From Candidatus Zambryskibacteria bacterium RIFOXYC1_FULL_39_10 (GTDB lineage: Bacteria; Patescibacteriota; Minisyncoccia; Phycocordibacterales; WO2-35-19): a stretch of 38,074 bases of DNA. Below the pieces are notes generated by a model, which did no database searches, was not told where the DNA came from, and worked only from the letters and a program-made list of their open reading frames with translations. This document shows positions 35,432 to 38,074 of this stretch, in pieces. The translations under genes were made by a program, and so were the position numbers. Every line of letters begins with the position of its first letter. The first letter of the stretch is position 1. The stretch covers positions 31,174 to 69,247 of the forward strand of contig MHWW01000005.1 of assembly GCA_001824275.1 (NCBI GenBank), in the 5' to 3' direction.

Positions 35432-36299
35432 ACCCAGCAAACAACGCCATCCGCTTTTCCACAACCGTCTGCATTGCCTGAACGGCGGGTTTCAAATATT
35501 TATAAGGAGCGATTTCATCAGGATTTTCAATAAGTGATTTTTGGATACCCTGCTTGTAAGCCAATCTGATTTCGGTATTTATGTGTATTATGGAAATACC
35601 AGCCTCTATAGCCTGTTTAAATTCCTCATCTGTAATACCCGAGCCACCATGGAGGACCAGAGGCACGCCAGCTGATTCCCTTATCTGTCTTATTCTCTCT
35701 ATATCAATTTTAGGATTACCGCCTTTTACCATACCGTGAATGTTGCCGACAGCAGGAGCAAAAAGATCAATACCAGATTCCTTAACAAATTGTGCCGCCT
35801 CATCTGGCTTGGTCATAGTATTCTCTGATACTTCAACCCCATGTGGAAGTTCATCTAAAACCTTTGATGATTTACCTATAAAACCATATTCTGCCTCAAT
35901 TAATATTTCTGGATTTTTTGAATTTTTATAATCAACAGATTCTTTAGTCATTATTATGTTTTCTTCAAATGATTTTTCTGCACCATCAATAATAACCGCA
36001 TCAAATCCAGCGTCTATCACCTCTTTGACTCTATCAACTGAGTAAGTATGATCGGCATTTAAAAATATTGGTAAACCTTCTGTTTTAATTGTGTCTACCA
36101 AAGCTTTAACCTGCTTTACTCCAATAAAATCTCTCTCACCTTCAGATACACCAATAATGACAGGTAGGTTTAATTTTTTAGATGCATTTACCACCGCCCA
36201 AAAACCCTCGGAATTAGAAATATTAAAATGCCCAATTGCAATCTTTTTCTCTTCCGCTTCTTTTATATATTCTCGCAACGATTTCATATTCATATCCAC
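35427..36299 (-). CDS. fba: Class II fructose-bisphosphate aldolase
   Basis: A zinc-dependent aldolase (290 aa) interconverting fructose-1,6-bisphosphate and triose phosphates, or a close ketose-bisphosphate aldolase. Family marks are IFLNADHTYSVD, IIDGAEKSFEENI, EAEYGFIG, APAVGNIHGMVK, VPLVLHGGSGI and SIIHINTEIRLAY. The start may be any of three in-frame ATG codons (MDMNMKSLREY); MKSL is the best match in length. The native end is close to MALFAGL, with the stop in a palindromic repeat. It is divergent from the PfkB-type kinase. Confidence 0.94.
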   Translation of the reverse strand: MDMNMKSLREYIKEAEEKKIAIGHFNISNSEGFWAVVNASKKLNLPVIIGVSEGERDFIGVKQVKALVDTIKTEGLPIFLNADHTYSVDRVKEVIDAGFDAVIIDGAEKSFEENIIMTKESVDYKNSKNPEILIEAEYGFIGKSSKVLDELPHGVEVSENTMTKPDEAAQFVKESGIDLFAPAVGNIHGMVKGGNPKIDIERIRQIRESAGVPLVLHGGSGITDEEFKQAIEAGISIIHINTEIRLAYKQGIQKSLIENPDEIAPYKYLKPAVQAMQTVVEKRMALFAGL

Positions 36300-36354
36300 A
36301 TATTATCATATTTTTATTTTTTAAAAATTTTTATAGTGTATAATTAATTGCAAT

Positions 36355-37368
36355 ATGCAACTCTTTAATTTGTCTAAGGATTTTGATTTTGTGGCAATCG
36401 GCGATATTACTACCGATGCCTTTATTCGTATTAAAGATGCCAAAATTAGCCGTGACGAGTCAGGCAAAAAATCAGATTTAATTTTGAGATTTGGCGACAA
36501 GGTTCCTTATGAATTTATGGAAGAAGTGAGAGCTGTGGGCAATAGTGCAAATGCTGCAGTTTGCGCAGCAAAATTAGGACTAAACTCAGCCCTAGTTACC
36601 AACGTTGGTGATGATCATAATGGCCACGAGTGTATTGCGACTTTACAAAAAAATAAAGTTGCAACTAATTTTGTTACGATAGAAAAGGACAAAGAGACCA
36701 ATTATCATTATGTTTTGTGGTTTGAAGATGATCGCACTATCCTAGTCAAGCATCAGGAGTACGACTATAAATTGCCAGACATTGGTAGCCCAAAGTGGGT
36801 TTATTTATCATCAATAGGAGAGAGTTCAGCACAATATCATACTCAAATTGCTGATTATTTAAGGAAAAATCCCGAAGTTAAATTTGCTTTCCAACCAGGC
36901 ACCTTTCAAATGAAAATGGGGACAGAAATACTAAAAGATCTTTACAGCCGATGTGATATATTTTTTTGCAATGTTGAAGAGGCCAAAAATATTTTAAATA
37001 AGCCTGACGAGCAGGATATAAAAAATATATTAAAAGAGATGCATAGTATCGGTCCAAATGTGGTAGTTATTACCGATGGACCAAGAGGTGCTTATGCTTT
37101 TGATGGTTATGAAGGGTTCTTTATGCCACCATATCCTGATGTCAAACCTCCCTATGATCGCACTGGCGCTGGTGACGCTTTTGCTTCAACCTTTACATCT
37201 GCTATAGCATTAGGCAAATCTCTCTTTGATGCATTTATGTGGGCCCCAGTAAACTCTATGTCGGTAGTTGGTCAGGTTGGCGCTCAAAAGGGATTACTCA
37301 CTCAGGATGAAATGCTCAAATTTATTTCCAATGCGCCCGCAAACTATCGTCCTGAAAAAATTATGTAA
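36355..37368 (+). CDS. PfkB-family sugar or nucleoside kinase
   Basis: A ribokinase-fold kinase of 337 residues. The N-terminus is FDFVAIGDITTDAFIRI, the substrate-binding region has GNSANAAVCAAKLGL, and the C-terminal anion-hole signature is YDRTGAGDAFASTF with the catalytic Asp. A role next to fba suggests sugar phosphate or nucleoside metabolism; the substrate cannot be fixed. TATAAT lies about 10 nt before the ATG, giving a very short or absent leader and no SD. Confidence 0.9.
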   Translation: MQLFNLSKDFDFVAIGDITTDAFIRIKDAKISRDESGKKSDLILRFGDKVPYEFMEEVRAVGNSANAAVCAAKLGLNSALVTNVGDDHNGHECIATLQKNKVATNFVTIEKDKETNYHYVLWFEDDRTILVKHQEYDYKLPDIGSPKWVYLSSIGESSAQYHTQIADYLRKNPEVKFAFQPGTFQMKMGTEILKDLYSRCDIFFCNVEEAKNILNKPDEQDIKNILKEMHSIGPNVVVITDGPRGAYAFDGYEGFFMPPYPDVKPPYDRTGAGDAFASTFTSAIALGKSLFDAFMWAPVNSMSVVGQVGAQKGLLTQDEMLKFISNAPANYRPEKIM

Positions 37369-37392
37369 AAAAACGGCCACCCGAGGGTGGCC
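37367..37392 (-). terminator. Intrinsic terminator (minus strand) after the anti-SD-like segment
   Basis: GGCCACC/GGTGGCC arms (37375-37381, 37386-37392) with a run of seven T on the minus strand, overlapping the PfkB stop. It could serve transcripts coming from the transketolase side. Confidence 0.75.
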
Positions 37393-37398
37393 AAAATG

Positions 37399-37502
37399 TG
37401 GAGTGAAGAAGTCGAATAAAAGGACTCGTGGGGGGAGAAAAAATAAGCTAAACTAGCAAGTGCGAGATCGCCGGATCACCTCCTTTCTCCTCCCCCCCTT
37501 TT
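37399..37502 (+). other. Hairpin carrying a copy of the 16S rRNA 3' tail (anti-Shine-Dalgarno)
   Basis: GGATCACCTCCTTTCT at 37473-37488 equals the universal 16S 3' end. It is preceded by a GCG/CGC mini-hairpin where 16S has helix 45. Further upstream, 37401-37422 (GTGAAGAAGTCGAATAAAAGG) resembles the conserved GTGAAGTCG-AACAAGG stretch of 16S. Arms GGGGGGAG (37430-37437) and CTCCTCCCCCC (37487 on) enclose the region, with TTTT after it. Read on the minus strand the same bases form an extreme SD (AAAGGAGGTGATCC). Between 37369 and 37554 I see no ordinary gene. Confidence 0.55.
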
Positions 37503-37554
37503 GTCTATTCTTAAATTAGCAAACCTCTGAACTAATGCAAACCCAAGCTGTGGA

Positions 37555-38074
37555 TTAGTTTTTTCTCCCCATTACTCTCTCCACTGCCTTTTCAATACTA
37601 GAAACTCCCATACCATAATGCTCAATAAGTTCTGCTGGAGTACCCGACTGACCAAATTTATCGTGAATTCCTATGAACTCCATCGGCACTGGGTGATTTT
37701 GTACTAGGACTTCAGATACCGCTGAACCTAAGCCCCCAACAACCTGATGTTCTTCGACACTAACTATCGCCCCAGTTTCTTTGGCTAAATTTATTACAGC
37801 TTCAAAATCGAGAGATCTAACACTTGAGATATTTAAAACTTTAACCGCAATTCCTCTTTGTGAAAAATTTTGAGCTGCCAAAATTGCATTGTGGAGCAAT
37901 GCACCGGTAGCTACAATACCGACTTGAGCAGTCATTGGAGGATTAAAAAATACTTGGGCTTTGCCTATTTCAAACGGAGTATCCTCGGTTGTGATGATTG
38001 GAGTCTTCTCTCGAGCCAATCTTATATATACAGGTTTGTTAATTTTGGCCGCCTCCACCGTGGCCTTTTTTGCT
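37555..38074 (-). CDS. tkt: Transketolase, C-terminal part (5' end outside window)
   Basis: The visible 170 or so residues are the C-terminal part of transketolase or a related thiamine-diphosphate enzyme subunit: KPVYIRLAREKTP, then VGIVATGALLHNAI, VKVLNISSVRSLD, VSVEEHQVVGGLGSAVSEVL and FGQSGTPAELIEHYG. The frame is open through the window edge, so the start is not seen; a GTG at 38058 is internal. It could be the second half of a split transketolase, which is common in reduced genomes. With fba and the kinase it points to pentose-phosphate/glycolytic carbon flow. Confidence 0.9.
   Translation of the reverse strand, partial: AKKATVEAAKINKPVYIRLAREKTPIITTEDTPFEIGKAQVFFNPPMTAQVGIVATGALLHNAILAAQNFSQRGIAVKVLNISSVRSLDFEAVINLAKETGAIVSVEEHQVVGGLGSAVSEVLVQNHPVPMEFIGIHDKFGQSGTPAELIEHYGMGVSSIEKAVERVMGRKN

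Noticed and set aside
31741-35440. CRISPR array suggested by repeated short palindromes
   Set aside because: Copies are dispersed, few and not separated by regular spacers.

Overview
The window looks like chromosome of an AT-rich candidate-phyla-radiation (Patescibacteria, probably Parcubacteria-like) bacterium. The evidence is a divergent 16S gene with changes at universal primer sites, compact housekeeping proteins (short EF-Ts, ThrRS without its TGS domain, a short SMC-like protein, a single-chain PheRS), type IV pilin, short intergenic gaps, and many housekeeping genes with no Shine-Dalgarno (SD) sequence whose -10 box lies 6-7 nt before the ATG (probably leaderless mRNAs). Lineage is inferred from these traits only.

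Layout. 1-1.3 kb: the 5' two thirds of a 16S rRNA gene on the minus strand, with a hairpin-rich leader and a TTGACT/TATACT promoter. 1.4-4.2 kb: a membrane protein and rnr diverge from a symmetric -10 box; rnr is followed by a probable structured ncRNA with its own promoter and terminator. 4.4-5.7 kb: two accessory genes. 5.8-10 kb (minus): rpmF, a nusB-Nudix fusion, rnc and smc. 10-12.4 kb: accessory genes and rnhB. 12.6-17.5 kb: dnaE, then a PaaX/Cas2-like regulator, three small accessory genes and a displaced copy of the dnaE 3' end. 17.5-20.2 kb: thrS, three inserted genes and a displaced thrS 3' end. 20.2-25.4 kb: gyrB, an NlpC/P60-like protein, a mitochondrial-type PheRS and a glycosyltransferase. 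25.5-28.2 kb: accessory genes, a membrane thioredoxin-like protein, tRNA-Thr and a GIY-YIG protein. 28.2-34.5 kb (minus): rplY, a lytic transglycosylase-like protein, a second possible ncRNA, rpmE, prfA, a type IV pilin, rpsB and tsf. 34.5-38 kb: a palindromic repeat family around a DUF559 nuclease gene, then fba, a PfkB kinase and the end of a transketolase gene.

Two gene styles alternate. Native-looking housekeeping genes are AT-rich and mostly lack SD sequences. About a dozen small genes of unknown function are visibly richer in G+C. Each of these loci has a -35/-10 promoter, a strong SD and its own intrinsic terminator, like self-contained cassettes. Other notable features: duplicated 3' ends of thrS and dnaE on the far side of inserted genes; GC-rich palindromic elements inserted in frame in rnr and dnaE; a 52-bp covarying leader shared by two unrelated genes; a likely two-state rpsB leader; and a 16-nt copy of the 16S 3' tail (anti-SD) in a hairpin at 37.4 kb. 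All calls come from reading the sequence; no database search was possible.
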